Assembly: GCA_003963005.1 (NCBI GenBank)
Contig: RXJW01000043.1
Coordinates: forward strand, 1 to 64,000
Length of the DNA: 64,000 bases
Reading direction: 5' to 3'
DNA from: Burkholderiales bacterium
GTDB lineage: Bacteria; Pseudomonadota; Gammaproteobacteria; Burkholderiales; Burkholderiaceae_C
Shown here: positions 1-9,450 of the stretch, one piece after another
Layout: the number at the start of each line of letters is the position of its first letter
Numbering within the stretch: position 1 is the stretch's first letter
Position numbers and translations under genes: made by a program
Notes under the pieces: model-generated
Databases searched by the model: none
What the model saw: only the letters and a program-made list of their open reading frames with translations
What the model was told of the DNA's origin: nothing

Positions 1-130
1 ACTTCTGACTCCGCGCAACTGTCTGAGCTTCGCTGCGCGCAGCGAGTTTTGCGCGGGCCCTCAAGGCCTGAGCAGCGCAGGGCAGCCTGGAGCGAAGCGG
101 AAGGCCGGACGGAACGGGGGCGACTTTTTG

Positions 131-158
131 CCTTCTTTTTGGTCGCTCAAAAAGAAGG
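131..158. repeat. Perfect 10-bp inverted repeat CCTTCTTTTT-GGTCGCTC-AAAAAGAAGG downstream of glnE; possible bidirectional terminator or dispersed repeat
   Basis: Read directly: arms 131-140 and 149-158, 8-nt loop, with A/T-rich tracts in the stem. Confidence 0.6.
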
Positions 159-245
159 TCGCCCGCCGGGGCGACGTCCCGGCACCACCCGTGGCACCGG
201 ACCAGCGGTCGTTCAGCCACGCCGCCCGATTCCCAGCGCAACCCG

Positions 246-2957
246 CTACTCAAACACCGCTCGCCACAAGCCGAGCACCGCCTCCCGATGCGGCCCCAGC
301 GGCCCCGCTGCCTCCGCATCCAGCGCCGTCGACTGCTCATCCAGCCTTGCCTTGTGCTGCACCCGCCGCAGTTCGCGGTAGGCGTTGGCTGCCCCCACGC
401 CCACCCCGGCCGGCAACAACCCCACCGCCTCGCAGCGCTGCAGCAGCGCGATGTTGCCGAGGTTGTCCAGCAGCTCCGGGTGCGCCGAGGCATGTGCCAG
501 CACCAGCGTCTGCAGCGCGAACTCGGCATCCATCATGCCGCCCTCGCTGTGCTTCACATCGAACAGCCCCTCACGCACCGGGCGAGCCGAACGCACCTTC
601 TCGCGCATCGCCTGTACCTCGCGCTTGAGCGCCTCGGGGTCGCGCGGCGCGGTCAGCACCTGGCGGCGTACCTGCTCGCAGCGCGCGGCCATCGAGGCCT
701 CGCCCGCACAGAAGCGGGCCCGCGTGATGGCCTGGTGTTCCCAGGTCCAGGCGGTGTTGCTGCCGCGGCCGGTCTGGTAGGCCTCGAAGTGCGCCAGCGA
801 CGTGACCAGCAGGCCCGAGTTGCCGTTGGGCCGCAGCGCGGTGTCGATGTCGAACAACTCGCCCGCGGCCGTGCGCAGCGTCAGCCAGGTGATGAGCCGG
901 CGCACGAAGGCACCGTAGATCTCCGCGGCGTTCTCGTCGTCGTCGTCGAACACGAACACCACGTCCAGGTCACCGCCGTAGCCCAGCTCCTTGCCGCCGA
1001 GCTTGCCGTAGGCGATGACGGCCAGCCGCGGGTCGGGGCGGTGGGCCTTGCTGAAGCGGGCCCAGGCCCACTGGATGGCGATCTGCAGCACCGCATCGGC
1101 CAGCAGCGACAGGTCGTCGGCCACCTGCTCCACCGAGATGCAGCCCTCCACGTCGCGCACCAGGGTCCGAAAGACCTCGGCGTGGTGCGCGCGGCGCAGG
1201 GTGTCCAGCAGCGCCTCTTCGTCGGCCTCGCCGCTGCGCACCCAGCCCTGTTCGCGGTCGAGCAGGTCGGCGATGAAGGCCTCGCGGTCGAAGCGGGCCG
1301 ACAGCAGCAGCGGGTCGGCGAGTTCGTCGATGACGCCCGGGTGCTGCATCAGGTAGCGCATCGGCCAGCGGGCCAGGCCCAGCAGGCGCAGCAGGCGCTG
1401 CTGCACGGCCGGGCGCTCCACCAGCAGCGCCAGGTAACTCTCGCGGCGCAGCAGCGGGCCCACCCAGTCGACGAAGCGCAGGGCGGCGTCGAGCGAGCAT
1501 TCCTCGGCTTCCACGGCCTGGGCCGCGCGATGGAAGAGCCTGGCCAGGCGCTGGCGCGATTCCTCGCGCAGGCCCTGCACGCGCGGCGTCTCGGCGAGGG
1601 CCCGCACGGCCGTGGCCAGTGCGGGCGGCAGGCCGTTGAGGAAGTCTTCACCGTCCACCGCCGGCTTCGGGCCGCCGCACTGGCCGCCCTTGCACGCGCC
1701 CTGGGGCTTGCCGCCTTCGTGCAGCAGCGCATCGAACTCGTTGGCCACCAGCTCGCGCACCTCGCCGAGCTGCTCGAACAGCTCGCAAGTCTCCCGGCTG
1801 CAGGCCAGGCCCATCGACGCGGCGATCCAGGCCAGGTCGGCATCCGCCTGGGGCAGGCAGTGGGTCTGCTGGTCGTCCAGGAACTGGATGCGGTGTTCGA
1901 TGCGGCGCAGGAAGATGTAGGCGTCGGAGAGGCGCTGCGCGGTCTCCGGCTTCATCAGGCCGCCGGCGGCGAGCTGGGCGAGGGCCTTGACGGTCGAGCG
2001 GGTGCGGATCTCCGGGAACTGCCCGCCGCGCACCACCTGCAGCAGCTGCACGATGAACTCGATCTCGCGGATGCCCCCGCGCGACAGCTTCACGTCGTTG
2101 GCCCGCTCTGGCCGGCCGGCCGCGCGCGCCTTGGCCTCGCTGCGGATCTTGCCGTGCAGCTGGCGCAGGCCCTCGAACACGCCGTAGTCCAGGTAGCGGC
2201 GATAGACGAAGGGCGTGACGAGGTTGCGCAGCGCGAGTGTGCGAGGGTCGCCCGGCGCGCTCAGCGGCGCGACGACGCGGCTCTTCAGCCACGCAAACCG
2301 CTCCCACTCCCGGCCCTGCACGAGGAAGTACTCCTCCAGCATCGGCAGGCTCACCACCGGCGGGCCGCTCTTGCCGTTGGGGCGCAGCGCCAGGTCCACG
2401 CGGAAGACCTGGCCGTCGTCCGTCACGTCGCCGATCAGCGCGTAAAGCCGCCTGGCGACGTGAGCGAAGTACTCGTGGGCCGTGATCGGGCGCGGGCCGT
2501 GGGTGGTGCCGTCGTCCTCGTAGACGTAGATCAGGTCGATGTCGGACGACACATTGAGCTCGCGCGCGCCGAGCTTGCCCATGCCGAGCACCCAGAAGGC
2601 GATGTCGCTGCCGTCGGGCGCCTGCGGGGCGCCGTGGGTCTCGTCCAGCTCGGCCCGTGCCGCCGCCAGCGCGCGGTCGAGCGTCACTTCGGCCAGATGC
2701 GTCATGGCCAGCGTGACGTCGGCCACCGAGGCCGCCTGCTCGACGTCGAGCACGGCCAGCCGCTCCAGCACCAGGTGGCGGGCCACCCGCAGGCTGCTGG
2801 CCAGCGGTCGGGTCGCGCCCAGGGCGTCGATCAGCGCGCCGATGACCGCCCGGTCGGGCAGGCCGGGGGGCAGCAGGGCCAGTTCGGCCGCATAGCGGCG
2901 GCGCACCCGCTGCACATAGCGACTGTGTTCAGCAAGAACGTGAAACGTTTGGCTCAT
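246..2957 (-). CDS. glnE: Bifunctional [glutamine synthetase] adenylyltransferase/adenylyl-L-tyrosine phosphorylase
   Basis: 903 aa; two nucleotidyltransferase motifs (SSDIDLIYVYEDD and YGGDLDVVFVFDDDD), GGIREIEFIVQ and GGMMDAEFALQ signatures. Confidence 0.95.
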   Translation of the reverse strand: MSQTFHVLAEHSRYVQRVRRRYAAELALLPPGLPDRAVIGALIDALGATRPLASSLRVARHLVLERLAVLDVEQAASVADVTLAMTHLAEVTLDRALAAARAELDETHGAPQAPDGSDIAFWVLGMGKLGARELNVSSDIDLIYVYEDDGTTHGPRPITAHEYFAHVARRLYALIGDVTDDGQVFRVDLALRPNGKSGPPVVSLPMLEEYFLVQGREWERFAWLKSRVVAPLSAPGDPRTLALRNLVTPFVYRRYLDYGVFEGLRQLHGKIRSEAKARAAGRPERANDVKLSRGGIREIEFIVQLLQVVRGGQFPEIRTRSTVKALAQLAAGGLMKPETAQRLSDAYIFLRRIEHRIQFLDDQQTHCLPQADADLAWIAASMGLACSRETCELFEQLGEVRELVANEFDALLHEGGKPQGACKGGQCGGPKPAVDGEDFLNGLPPALATAVRALAETPRVQGLREESRQRLARLFHRAAQAVEAEECSLDAALRFVDWVGPLLRRESYLALLVERPAVQQRLLRLLGLARWPMRYLMQHPGVIDELADPLLLSARFDREAFIADLLDREQGWVRSGEADEEALLDTLRRAHHAEVFRTLVRDVEGCISVEQVADDLSLLADAVLQIAIQWAWARFSKAHRPDPRLAVIAYGKLGGKELGYGGDLDVVFVFDDDDENAAEIYGAFVRRLITWLTLRTAAGELFDIDTALRPNGNSGLLVTSLAHFEAYQTGRGSNTAWTWEHQAITRARFCAGEASMAARCEQVRRQVLTAPRDPEALKREVQAMREKVRSARPVREGLFDVKHSEGGMMDAEFALQTLVLAHASAHPELLDNLGNIALLQRCEAVGLLPAGVGVGAANAYRELRRVQHKARLDEQSTALDAEAAGPLGPHREAVLGLWRAVFE

Positions 2958-2994
2958 GACCCTGTGCTAGATTGCTCGCCGGCCGGTTCTCCAC

Positions 2995-5900
2995 GTGCCT
3001 CAAGACACCGTGTCTGACTTCTTCTCGGCCGCCCTCCACCATTGCAACCGCGCCACGCGCTGGCCCCTGCGCCTGTGCTGGCGGGCTTTGCGCTGGGCCT
3101 TGCTGCTGCTCGCGCTGCTGTGGAGCCTGGGCGTCGTGGCGTGGTCTGTATTGCACTGGGGCATTCTCCCGCACGCCAATGACTGGCGGCCCTGGCTCGA
3201 AAAGGAAGCCTCAAAGACTCTGGGGCTGCCGCTGCGCATTGGCCGCATCACCGTCGAATCCGGCGGCTGGATGCCCCGCATGGAACTGGGCGACGTGCAG
3301 GTGCTGGACGCCGCCGGCCGCACCGCGCTGCGCCTGCCGCGGGTGGCGGCGGTCCTGTCGGCCCAGTCGCTGCTGGTGCTGGAGCCGCGCTTCTCGCAGT
3401 TGCTGGTGGACGCCCCGGAGCTCGTCATCCGCCGCGACCGCAGCGGCCGCATCTTCATCGCCGGCCTGGACCTGAGCGAGGCTGACAAGACCGACGCCGG
3501 CACCACCGAGGCCGGCATGGACTGGCTGTTCAGCCAGCCCGAGCTCGCCATCGTCAACGGCCGTGTGCGCTGGGTCGACGAGAAGCGTGCCGACGCCCGG
3601 CCGCTGGAGCTGTCGGGTTTGAACTTCCTGATGCGAAACGGCCTGCGCCGCCACGCCCTGCGCCTGGACGCCACGCCCCCGGCCGATTGGGGCCAGCGCT
3701 TCACGGTGCGCGGCAAGTTCACGCAGAGCCTGCTCAAGCGCCCGGGCGAGTTCCAGCATTGGAGCGGCGAACTCTTTGCCGAACTGCCGCGCGCCGACCT
3801 GCGCCAGTTGCGCCGCCACGTGGACCTGCCCTTCCAGCTTAGCGAGGGCGACGGCGCGGTGCGCGCCTGGGGCCAGATCCGCGACGGCCAGCCCGTCAGC
3901 GCCACGCTCGACCTGGCATTGCGGGCCGTGCGGCTGAAGCTGCTGGAGTCCGCCCCTGAGCTGGACCTGGACCACATCGAGGGCCGCCTGGAGCTGGCCC
4001 GCGCGAAGGACCGCCTGAGCCTGCGCGCCCAGCAGCTCGGCTTCGTCAGCGGCGACGGTGTCACCTGGCCGCGCTCGGACTGGGGCGTCGCCCTCCAACT
4101 GGGCCCGGGCGACGGGGTGCTCGGCGGCGAGGTCAATGCCCAGCGCCTGGACTTCGCCTTGATGGCCCAGATCGCCCAGCGCCTGCCGCTGGGCGGACGC
4201 ACGCATCAGCTGCTGCAAGAGCTGCAGCCCCGCGGCGTGCTGACCGCGCTCAGCGCCGAGTGGCAGGGGCCGCTGGAGGCGCCGCGCAGCTACCGGGTCA
4301 AGGCCCAGCTCGACGGCCTGGCCCTCGCCGCCAAGGTGGCCGAAGCGGCCGGCCACCTCGGCCGGCCAGGCCTGCAGGGCGCCAGCCTCGTGCTTGACGC
4401 GAACGAGCGCGGCGGCACGGCCCGCCTCGGCGTGCAGGACGGCGAGGTCGAGCTGCCCGGCCTGTTCGAGGACCCCCGGCTGCCGATCACGCGCCTGGCC
4501 ACGCAGATGTCCTGGCAGCTGCCGGCGGCGGGCGCGAAGACGCCGGGCATCATCGAGCTGCGGCTGCACGATCTGCAGCTCGACTCGCCGGACCTCGGGG
4601 GCGACTTCGACGTGACCTGGCGTCGCGCGGCAGGCGCTGGCACGCCCGGCTTCCTGGACCTGAGCGGGCGCATCGCCCGGGTCGACGCCACCCGGGTGGC
4701 GCGCTACATCCCGGTGTGGCTCCCGGCCACCCGCAGCTACCTGTCGCGGGCCCTGCTGGGCGGCGAGGCACGCAACACCACCGTCCGCATCAAGGGCGAG
4801 CTGGCAGACTTCCCCTTCGACGCACCCCGCTCGCCGGGCATCTTCCGCGTGGCCACCCAGGCCCGCGGCGTCACCTTGGCCTACGTGCCGCCGAGCGATG
4901 TGGGCGCGAACTGGCCGGTCATGGACAACGTCGACGCGGAACTGGTGTTCGAGCGTGGCGGCATGGCCATCAAGGACGGCCGGGCCAAGGTGCTCGGCTA
5001 CGAGTTGAATGGCGTGGCCGGCGGCATTGCCGACTTGCACCATGGCCGCGTGCTTCAGCTCGACGGCAGCGGCCGTGGCACCGGGGGTGACCTGCTGCGC
5101 TTCGTGCGCGGTTCGCCGCTGGACGAATGGCTCGGCCATGCGCTGAGCACCACGTCGGCCCAGGGCCCCGTGGCGCTCAAGCTGGGCCTGGGCATCCCGC
5201 TGGACGACACCCATCAGACGACCCTCAAAGGCCAGCTCCAGTTCGGCGGTGTCGACCTGAAGCTGCGCCCCGAGCTGCCGCCGCTGGGTGGCGTGCGCGG
5301 CCGCATCGACTTCGACCGCCGGGGCCTGCAACTGGCCGGCGTCACGGCCCGGCTGCTCGGTGGTGAGGCCGGCATCGACGGCGGCACGCAGCGCGATGGC
5401 AGCCTGCGCTTCTCGGTGCAGGGCCAGGCCACGGCCGAGGGCCTGCGCCGCGCCACCGAGCTGGGCGCCGTCGCCCGCCTGGCCCAGGCCGCCAGCGGGC
5501 AAGCCGGCTACCGCTTCCAGCTCGCCATCCCAAGCAGCGGGCAGAGCGAACTGAGCGTCAGCAGCAACCTGCAGGGCCTGGCCCTGGACCTGCCCGCGCC
5601 CGGCCGCAAGGAGGCCGATGCGGCGCTGCCGCTGCGCCTGCTGATGACCCCGACGGGGCCGGGGCGCGATGAGCTGCGGCTGGAAGTGGGCACCGGCCCG
5701 CTGCCGTTGTTGCAGGCCCAGCTGCAGCGCGACGTGTCCGGCGCCGCCTCGCAGGTGCTGCGCGGCGCGCTCGCCGTGCAGGACAAGCTGCCCCTGCTGC
5801 CGCCCAGCGGGGTGCTGCTGCAGGTCAACGTGGCAGCGCTGGACCTGGACGCCTGGCAGCAGCGGCTGGGTGGCCTGGCCGGCGGCAACGGCAGCAGCGC

Positions 5901-7044
5901 GGATGTCGACGACGCCGGCCTGCTGCCCAGCCAGATCGCGCTGCGCAGCCAGGCCCTGAAGGTGGCCGGGCGCCAGCTCGGCCGTGCCTCGGCCGTGGTG
6001 GCGCGAGACGGGGCGAACTGGCGCGTCGACATCGACGCGGAGCAGATTGCCGGCCGCGTCGAACTCAAGGGCGTGCGTGGCAGCCAGATCGAGGCCGTGC
6101 AGGCGCGGCTGTCCAAGCTGTCCCTGCCGCGCCAGGAGGTGGAGTCCGTCACCGAGCTGATCGACCCCGGCAAGGCCGATGCGGCCGGCGGCCTGCTGCC
6201 GTCGCTGGACATCCAGGTCGAGGATTTCGAGCTGCGCGGCAAGCGCCTGGGCCGGCTGGACGTGCTGGCCCAGGCGCCCGCCGCGGCGCGTGACTGGAAG
6301 CTGCAGAAGCTCGCGCTGCAGTCCCCCGAGGCGACCCTGCACGCGAGCGGCCGCTGGGGGGGCGACGCTGCCGCCGCGCGCCGCACCCAGCTCGACTGGA
6401 AGCTCGACGTGGTCGATGCCGGCAAGCTGCTGGAGCGCCTGGGCCAGGGCCAGGTGCTGCGTGGCGGCAAGGGCGTGCTGTCCGGCCAGGTCGGCTGGGA
6501 CGGCTCGCCGCTGGCGCCGCATTACCCGAGCATGGCCGGGATGCTGAATGTGCAGCTCGACACCGGCACCTTCCTGAAGGCCGAGCCGGGGGTGGGCCGG
6601 CTGCTGGGCGTGCTGAGCCTGCAGTCCCTGCCGCGTCGGCTGCTGCTGGACTTCCGCGACGTGTTTGCCGAGGGCTTCACCTTCGACGGCGTGACGGGCG
6701 ACGTGAAGATCGCCGCCGGCGTGGCCCGCAGCGACAACATCCGCATCCGCGGGCTGCAGGCGGCCGTGCTCGTGGAAGGCAGCACCGACCTCGCTGCCGA
6801 GACCCAGAAGCTGCGCGTGGTCGTCGTGCCCGAGGTGTCGGCCGGCGGCGCCTCGCTCGCCTACGCGGCGGTCAACCCGGCCATCGCGCTCGGTGCCTTC
6901 CTCGCCCAGCTCATCCTGAGCCGCCCGGTGTCGGCCGCCAACACGCGGGAGTTCCACATCACCGGCACCTGGGACGACCCCAAGGTCGAGAAGGTCGAGC
7001 CGACGCTGCCGGCCAAGGCGGCGAGCGGGGCCAGCGCGCCTTGA
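2995..7044 (+). CDS. YhdP/TIGR02099-type AsmA-like envelope protein
   Basis: 1349 aa, GTG start, N-terminal TM segment, long beta-repetitive body, C-terminal 'FHITGTWDDPKVEKV'; adjacent to glnE as is common in Burkholderiales. Confidence 0.85.
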   Translation: MPQDTVSDFFSAALHHCNRATRWPLRLCWRALRWALLLLALLWSLGVVAWSVLHWGILPHANDWRPWLEKEASKTLGLPLRIGRITVESGGWMPRMELGDVQVLDAAGRTALRLPRVAAVLSAQSLLVLEPRFSQLLVDAPELVIRRDRSGRIFIAGLDLSEADKTDAGTTEAGMDWLFSQPELAIVNGRVRWVDEKRADARPLELSGLNFLMRNGLRRHALRLDATPPADWGQRFTVRGKFTQSLLKRPGEFQHWSGELFAELPRADLRQLRRHVDLPFQLSEGDGAVRAWGQIRDGQPVSATLDLALRAVRLKLLESAPELDLDHIEGRLELARAKDRLSLRAQQLGFVSGDGVTWPRSDWGVALQLGPGDGVLGGEVNAQRLDFALMAQIAQRLPLGGRTHQLLQELQPRGVLTALSAEWQGPLEAPRSYRVKAQLDGLALAAKVAEAAGHLGRPGLQGASLVLDANERGGTARLGVQDGEVELPGLFEDPRLPITRLATQMSWQLPAAGAKTPGIIELRLHDLQLDSPDLGGDFDVTWRRAAGAGTPGFLDLSGRIARVDATRVARYIPVWLPATRSYLSRALLGGEARNTTVRIKGELADFPFDAPRSPGIFRVATQARGVTLAYVPPSDVGANWPVMDNVDAELVFERGGMAIKDGRAKVLGYELNGVAGGIADLHHGRVLQLDGSGRGTGGDLLRFVRGSPLDEWLGHALSTTSAQGPVALKLGLGIPLDDTHQTTLKGQLQFGGVDLKLRPELPPLGGVRGRIDFDRRGLQLAGVTARLLGGEAGIDGGTQRDGSLRFSVQGQATAEGLRRATELGAVARLAQAASGQAGYRFQLAIPSSGQSELSVSSNLQGLALDLPAPGRKEADAALPLRLLMTPTGPGRDELRLEVGTGPLPLLQAQLQRDVSGAASQVLRGALAVQDKLPLLPPSGVLLQVNVAALDLDAWQQRLGGLAGGNGSSADVDDAGLLPSQIALRSQALKVAGRQLGRASAVVARDGANWRVDIDAEQIAGRVELKGVRGSQIEAVQARLSKLSLPRQEVESVTELIDPGKADAAGGLLPSLDIQVEDFELRGKRLGRLDVLAQAPAAARDWKLQKLALQSPEATLHASGRWGGDAAAARRTQLDWKLDVVDAGKLLERLGQGQVLRGGKGVLSGQVGWDGSPLAPHYPSMAGMLNVQLDTGTFLKAEPGVGRLLGVLSLQSLPRRLLLDFRDVFAEGFTFDGVTGDVKIAAGVARSDNIRIRGLQAAVLVEGSTDLAAETQKLRVVVVPEVSAGGASLAYAAVNPAIALGAFLAQLILSRPVSAANTREFHITGTWDDPKVEKVEPTLPAKAASGASAP

Positions 7045-7068
7045 GTGCCTGGGGCGTCTGGCCCCGGC

Positions 7069-7962
7069 TCAGGCCTCGCCGGCGTACTGGGCGATCGCCG
7101 CTGCCGTGACCCGGCCCTCGCGCCGTGCCCAGTCGGCAAAACGGCGCACCACGGGCAGCGTGGCGGCGTCGTCCCGCACGACGAGCAGGTTGGCGCGCGG
7201 TGACGGCAGCAGCAGCGGATGCGCCTGCACCAGCGTGCCGGCCTGCAGGCGCGGCAGGGCGAGCGACAGCCGTGTGAGGGCGATGCCCAGGCCCGCCTCG
7301 GCCGCATCCAGCGTCACGGCCGCATCGTTGAACGCGGGGCCCTCGGCTGCCGCGGTCATGCCGGCGGCCGACTGCCACAGCGGGGCATCGCCGGTCACGT
7401 GGCTGAGCACGCGGGCCGCGGGCCAGCGGGTCGCGTCGGCCCCCAGCTCGCGGGCCAGCGCGGGCGTCGCCACTGCCAGCAGCCGGTCGCCGAACAGCGG
7501 CTCGCCGCCGTCTTCCGGCCGGCCGTGGCGCAGGGCCACGAGGGCCACGCGCGGCGGCGGGCGCACGAGGGCGTAGTCGGTCTGCACGATGAGCCGCACG
7601 CGCGGCGCCGCGGCGATGAAGCCGTGCAGTCGCGGCAGCAGCCAGGCGCGGGCGAGCGAACCCAGCGTGGCGATCTGCAGCGTGGTCGGGGCGTCGTCGG
7701 GTTCCGGGTAGACGGCCTCGTGCAGCGCGGCCAGCGGCCCGCCCAGCCGGGCGAGCAGCTCGCGGCCGTCCGGCGTCAGGCGCATCGCGTTGCCGACGCG
7801 CTCGAACAGCGTCTGGCCGCACCAGTCTTCCAGCTGGCGAACCTGGCGGCTGACCGCGCCGGGCGTCAGGTGCAGCTCGGCCGCGGCGCGGCTGAAGTTG
7901 CCCAGCCGGGCGGCAGCCTCGAAGGCCTGCAGGGAGAACAGCGGGGGAAGGCGGTCGCGCAT
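7069..7962 (-). CDS. LysR-family transcriptional regulator (GcvA-like)
   Basis: N-terminal HTH 'LFSLQAFEAAARLGNFSRAAAELHLTPGAVSRQVRQLEDWCGQTLFER'; start placed at MRDRLPPLFSL (cat 7960-7962). Confidence 0.88.
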   Translation of the reverse strand: MRDRLPPLFSLQAFEAAARLGNFSRAAAELHLTPGAVSRQVRQLEDWCGQTLFERVGNAMRLTPDGRELLARLGGPLAALHEAVYPEPDDAPTTLQIATLGSLARAWLLPRLHGFIAAAPRVRLIVQTDYALVRPPPRVALVALRHGRPEDGGEPLFGDRLLAVATPALARELGADATRWPAARVLSHVTGDAPLWQSAAGMTAAAEGPAFNDAAVTLDAAEAGLGIALTRLSLALPRLQAGTLVQAHPLLLPSPRANLLVVRDDAATLPVVRRFADWARREGRVTAAAIAQYAGEA

Positions 7963-7996
7963 GGTGTTGAGAAATCTGCAAAGCCGGTGTGCCGAA

Positions 7997-8014
7997 GCCT
8001 CGCTGGCGCGAGGC
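7997..8014. promoter_or_regulatory. Hairpin GCCTCGC-TGGC-GCGAGGC between divergent LysR and quinone oxidoreductase genes; palindrome GTGGCGCCAC follows at 8031-8040
   Basis: Read directly in the 7963-8056 intergenic region. Confidence 0.35.
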
Positions 8015-8056
8015 GCCGCTGAAGCCGACAGTGGCGCCACCTTACCGGAGTGCCGA

Positions 8057-9013
8057 ATGACCCTCACCACCCCTGCCATCGTGCTCGACCGCTTCGGCGG
8101 CCCCGAGGTGCTGCAGCTGCGGGACTTGCCGCAGCCGCACGCCGAGGGGCCGCAGGCGGTGGTGCGTATCGCCCATGCGGGCGTGAACTTCGTCGACCTG
8201 TACCAGCGCGAGGGCCGCTACCCGGGCCTGGCCCTGCCGTGGCGGCTGGGTCTGGAAGGGGCAGGCGAGATCGTCGAGGTGACGCCCGGCGCCGGCTTCG
8301 CCGTGGGCGACCGGATCGCCTTCACGACCGGCGTGCAGGGCGCCTACGCCGGCCACCTGGCCGTGCCGCTGGACCATCTCGTGCCCGTGCCCGCCGCGCT
8401 GTCGCTGCGCGAGGCGGCCGCTGCGCTGGAACACGGGCTGACGGCGGCGATGCTGCTGGATGACGTCGCCCGGCTGCCTGCCGGCGCGCCGGTGCTCGTG
8501 CATGCCGCGGCGGGCGGCGTGGGCGGATGGCTCGTGCAGTGGCTCGTGGCGCGCGGGCACCCCGTGTTCGGCACCGTCTCCAGTGCGGCCAAGGCCGACT
8601 GGCTGCGCAGCGTCGGCGCCGTGCCCCTGCTGGCCGACAGCGACTGGGCGCAGGCCGCGGCCGGTGTCGCCGTGGTGCTCGACTCCGTCGGCCGCAGCAC
8701 CTTCGCCGGCAGCCTCGCGGCGCTGCGCACCGGCGGCCATCTCGTGCTGTTCGGCGCGGCCAGCGGCCAGCCGGACCCGGTCGAGGTCACCGCGTTGATG
8801 AGCAAGAGCCTCACGCTGACCCGCCCCGTGCTGCCCCACTTCCTGCCCGACGCGGCGCGGCGCCGCGCGCGGGCGGCCACGGTGTTCGACGCCGTGCTCA
8901 CCGGCGCGGTGCAACTGCGCATCCACGCCGAATTCCCGCTGGCCGACGCGGCCCGCGCCCACCAACTGCTCGCGTCCCGCACGACGCAGGGCAAGCTGCT
9001 GCTCACCCCATGA
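8057..9013 (+). CDS. Zinc-type/quinone-oxidoreductase-like NADPH:quinone reductase (MDR superfamily)
   Basis: 'GVNFVDLYQREGRYP', 'LGLEGAGEIVEV', 'VLVHAAAGGVGGWLVQWL' motifs; ATG at 8057. Confidence 0.9.
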   Translation: MTLTTPAIVLDRFGGPEVLQLRDLPQPHAEGPQAVVRIAHAGVNFVDLYQREGRYPGLALPWRLGLEGAGEIVEVTPGAGFAVGDRIAFTTGVQGAYAGHLAVPLDHLVPVPAALSLREAAAALEHGLTAAMLLDDVARLPAGAPVLVHAAAGGVGGWLVQWLVARGHPVFGTVSSAAKADWLRSVGAVPLLADSDWAQAAAGVAVVLDSVGRSTFAGSLAALRTGGHLVLFGAASGQPDPVEVTALMSKSLTLTRPVLPHFLPDAARRRARAATVFDAVLTGAVQLRIHAEFPLADAARAHQLLASRTTQGKLLLTP

Positions 9014-9450
9014 CATCGCTTCAAGACCGGCTCGCCACCCTCGGCCACACCCTTCCTCCGCTCGGTGCCCCCGCCGCGAATTACCGCCTCCATCGCGCGG
9101 CACCGGGCCTGCTCGTCATCGCCGGCCAGATCGGCACGCCGGGGCGCGGCCCGCTGACCGGGGACGCGGCACGCGCCGAGGCCGAGGTGGCCGCGCTCAA
9201 GGTGCTGGCCGTGCTGGATGCCGCCGTCGGCGGCGACCTGAGCCGCGTGCGGCAGGTGCTGCGCCTGGGCGTGTTCATCGCCGCCGCGCCTGACTTCACG
9301 CAGCACAGCGCCGTGGCCGATGGCGCGTCGGACCTCGTCGTGGCCGCACTGGGCGAGCGTGGCGAGCATGCCCGCGCGGCGGTCGGTGTGGCCAGCCTGC
9401 CGGCCGGGGCCGCCGTGGAAGTGGAGGCGCTGGTGGAGCTGGTGTCGTGA
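9010..9450 (+). CDS. RidA/YjgF family protein
   Basis: 'GLLVIAGQIGT', 'VLRLGVFIAAAPDF', 'ARAAVGVASLPAGAAVEVEALVEL'; ATGA overlap with upstream stop. Confidence 0.85.
   Translation: MTSLQDRLATLGHTLPPLGAPAANYRLHRAAPGLLVIAGQIGTPGRGPLTGDAARAEAEVAALKVLAVLDAAVGGDLSRVRQVLRLGVFIAAAPDFTQHSAVADGASDLVVAALGERGEHARAAVGVASLPAGAAVEVEALVELVS

Noticed and set aside
288-3017. 909-aa ORF antisense to glnE, rich in H/Q/A/R
   Set aside because: Shadow ORF typical of very GC-rich DNA. The opposite strand encodes clear GlnE and the antisense product has no recognisable motifs.
3211-6957. 1248-aa ORF antisense to the yhdP-like gene
   Set aside because: Low-complexity HQLGAV composition mirrors the coding strand; no domain signature and the opposite gene is convincing.
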